NCBI GenBank assembly: GCA_020025595.1
Contig: JAHHRV010000029.1
Location: 1-14,921, forward strand
Direction of reading: 5' to 3'
DNA: 14,921 bases
DNA from: Oscillospiraceae bacterium
Lineage (GTDB): Bacteria > Bacillota > Clostridia > Oscillospirales > Oscillospiraceae
Shown here: positions 13,771 to 14,921 of the stretch, one piece after another
Position numbering within the stretch: the stretch's first letter is position 1
Layout of the letters: each line of letters begins with the position of its first letter
The notes under the pieces: generated by a model
Told to the model about the DNA's origin: nothing
What the model saw: only the letters and a program-made list of their open reading frames with translations
Databases searched by the model: none
Position numbers and translations under genes: made by a program

Positions 13771-14639
13771 AGATTAATGCAGAATGTATCAGATGTATTC
13801 TGAACCGAAATGTTGAAACCGCTCTGAGCCTCGGAGATGACGAAAAGGCCACGGAATTTGCCCTTGATTTAATGCGGATGCTGCTGGACAGCCCCGATCA
13901 GGCCAGTTCTCCCTACTTTGCGCCTCAGATTTCCCAGCTTTATGCCAAGCACTTCGGCCTGAGTCAGGACCGCTACGCAGAGGAAAAAGCCATCTCCAAC
14001 CGGTTCGTTCTGGAGCGGGTGGATAAAATCAGCCAGCTGGTGGCTCAGTCTGAAGACCGGCTGTACGCAGCCTTCCAGTTTGCCATTCTGGGCAATTACA
14101 TCGACTTTTCCGCGCTGCAGGGCGAGCTGAGCTTTGACACCCTGGACGGTATGCTGCAAAAGGCAAAGGAGTTCCATGTGGATGCAGATACCTTCGAGCA
14201 GCTGCGCACAGACCTGTCCACCGGCAAAAATCTGCTGTACCTGACCGACAACGCCGGCGAAATTGGTTTCGACCGGATCTTTGCCGAGGAAATCCACCGC
14301 CAGTTCCCCGACCTTTCCATCACCTTCTGTGTCCGGGGCGGCCCCACCCTGAACGATGCCACCCGGGAGGACGCCAAGCTGGTGGGCATTCCCTTCCCCG
14401 TCATCGACAATGGCAGCCTGATTCCCGGCACGGTGCTCTCCAAGGCAAGCGACGACCTGCTCAAAGCCATTTCTTCGGCAGATGTCATCATCGCCAAGGG
14501 CCAGGCCAACGCCGAAACCCTGATGGATACCGGCCACGGGTACAATGTGTACTATGCCTTTTTGGCAAAATGCGTCCGTTTTACCGAGCGCTTCCACACC
14601 CCGAAATTGTCTCCCGTTTTGATCCGGGAGCGCCGATAA
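13767..14639 (+). CDS. DUF89 / ARMT1-like metal-dependent phosphatase-fold protein
   Basis: A 290-residue cytoplasmic protein of the DUF89 family (PF01937), whose studied eukaryotic members are metal-dependent damage-control phosphatases acting on sugar phosphates; the human homologue is ARMT1. Family features are the N-terminal CIRC (residues 7-10), DNAGEIGFDR with likely metal ligands Asp161 and Asn162, RGGPTLNDATREDA (190-203, with a further Asp ligand at 197) and the phosphate-binding AKGQANAE (243-250). The length matches prokaryotic members, with no truncation. Its ATG overlaps the stop of the upstream Fe-S gene, so translation is probably coupled and the two may act together. It ends 8 nt before a terminator stem. 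The substrate is unknown. Confidence 0.87.
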   Translation: MKINAECIRCILNRNVETALSLGDDEKATEFALDLMRMLLDSPDQASSPYFAPQISQLYAKHFGLSQDRYAEEKAISNRFVLERVDKISQLVAQSEDRLYAAFQFAILGNYIDFSALQGELSFDTLDGMLQKAKEFHVDADTFEQLRTDLSTGKNLLYLTDNAGEIGFDRIFAEEIHRQFPDLSITFCVRGGPTLNDATREDAKLVGIPFPVIDNGSLIPGTVLSKASDDLLKAISSADVIIAKGQANAETLMDTGHGYNVYYAFLAKCVRFTERFHTPKLSPVLIRERR

Positions 14640-14647
14640 CCCGTCCC

Positions 14648-14680
14648 AAAGGGTGCTGCACAGGTGGCAGCACCCTTTTT
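14648..14680 (+). terminator. Terminator of the DUF362-DUF89 operon
   Basis: A 12-bp stem (14648-14659 with 14667-14678) closes a 7-nt loop and is followed by a run of T (14676-14680). It lies just after the stop codon of the DUF89 gene. Confidence 0.92.
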
Positions 14681-14725
14681 GCTGCCAAAAAAGTTGGTTT
14701 TTCCTAGAAATTTTCAACAAAATTG

Positions 14726-14754
14726 TTGCAATCAATTTGGTTATGTGTTATATT
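14726..14754 (+). promoter_or_regulatory. Promoter of typA/bipA
   Basis: TTGCAA (14726-14731), a 17-nt spacer and TATATT (14749-14754), with a TG extension before the -10, form a credible sigma-A promoter. The -35 overlaps a CAACAA-AA-TTGTTG palindrome (14715-14728). The leader would be about 45 nt. Confidence 0.65.
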
Positions 14755-14806
14755 TGGAAGTTGAGAGAAAGTTTATATATTTTACGTCGTAAAGGAGACG
14801 TTTCCT

Positions 14807-14921
14807 ATGCCAAAACAGGAAAACATTCGTAATATAGCCATCATCGCCCACGTTGACCACGGCAAGACCACTCTGGTTGACGAAATGCTGAAGCAGGGCG
14901 GTATCTACCGTGAGAATCAGG
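14807..14921 (+). CDS. typA: Translational GTPase TypA/BipA, 5' part only
   Basis: Only the first 38 codons are in the window; the frame is open at the right edge. The start matches TypA/BipA of Firmicutes: NIRNIAIIAHVDHGKTTLVDEML contains the G1 loop AHVDHGKTT (residues 14-22) of translation-factor GTPases. TypA is a ribosome-associated, EF-G-like GTPase involved in 50S assembly and in stress or cold adaptation. NIRNIAIIAHVDHGKTTL favours TypA over LepA (EF4), which has a similar G1 but a different start. GGAG lies 9 nt before the ATG inside a small potential hairpin. A dedicated promoter lies just upstream. Confidence 0.9.
   Translation, partial: MPKQENIRNIAIIAHVDHGKTTLVDEMLKQGGIYRENQ

Noticed and set aside
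1..14921. CRISPR array, tRNA or rRNA gene, IS element or phage module
   Set aside because: No regularly spaced repeats, tRNA-like cloverleaf, rRNA segment, transposase or integrase was seen on either strand. The only tandem repeat is the 30-bp array at 12489-12518.

Overview
The window looks like chromosomal DNA of a low-to-mid GC, spore-forming Gram-positive anaerobe, most likely a member of the Clostridia (an Oscillospirales/Ruminococcaceae-like relative; lineage inferred, not tested). The reasons are AGGAGG-type ribosome binding sites on most genes, sigma-A style promoters, a recognisable SpoVT sporulation regulator, an mreC-mreD-pbp2 elongation cluster, a feoA-feoB-small Cys-rich protein operon, an LCP-type wall-polymer ligase and a typA/bipA start. 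The sequence is gene-dense and shows no phage, IS element, CRISPR array, rRNA or tRNA.

Layout. Positions 1-228 are AT-rich and non-coding and carry a strong promoter firing leftward out of the window. From 6421 down to 278, on the minus strand, is one tight five-gene operon: U32 peptidase-family RNA-modification protein, maf, mreC, mreD, pbp2. Its genes overlap or lie within 16 nt of each other. It has an extended -10 promoter at its head and a hairpin-U terminator 11 nt past its last stop. Diverging from it is feoA-feoB-feoB-associated Cys-rich protein (6697-9069, plus). This ends in a terminator whose stem overlaps the last codons of a 46-residue gene. A convergent gene (9713-9105, minus, TTG start) encodes an ATC-hydrolase-like protein. 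spoVT (9896-10438, plus) and an LCP-family protein (12056-10524, minus) converge on a shared bidirectional terminator. Positions 12057-12666 hold the LCP promoter, the decayed tail of a minus-strand gene with its own hairpin, a 10-bp triplicate repeat and the promoter of the next operon. That operon (12667-14639) is a coupled pair: a DUF362/2x[4Fe-4S] protein and a DUF89 (ARMT1-like) phosphatase-fold protein. The window closes with the first 38 codons of typA/bipA.

How the genes work together. The minus-strand operon joins lateral-wall peptidoglycan synthesis (MreC, MreD, PBP2) with Maf, a nucleotide pyrophosphatase linked to septum and division control, and a translation-related U32 enzyme; mreB is not in the window. 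The Feo operon imports Fe(II). The two-gene Fe-S/DUF89 operon has no established function and is the best candidate here for undescribed biochemistry. Most other genes are ordinary housekeeping loci, and the remaining findings are regulatory details, an apparently degraded gene and small overlooked features.
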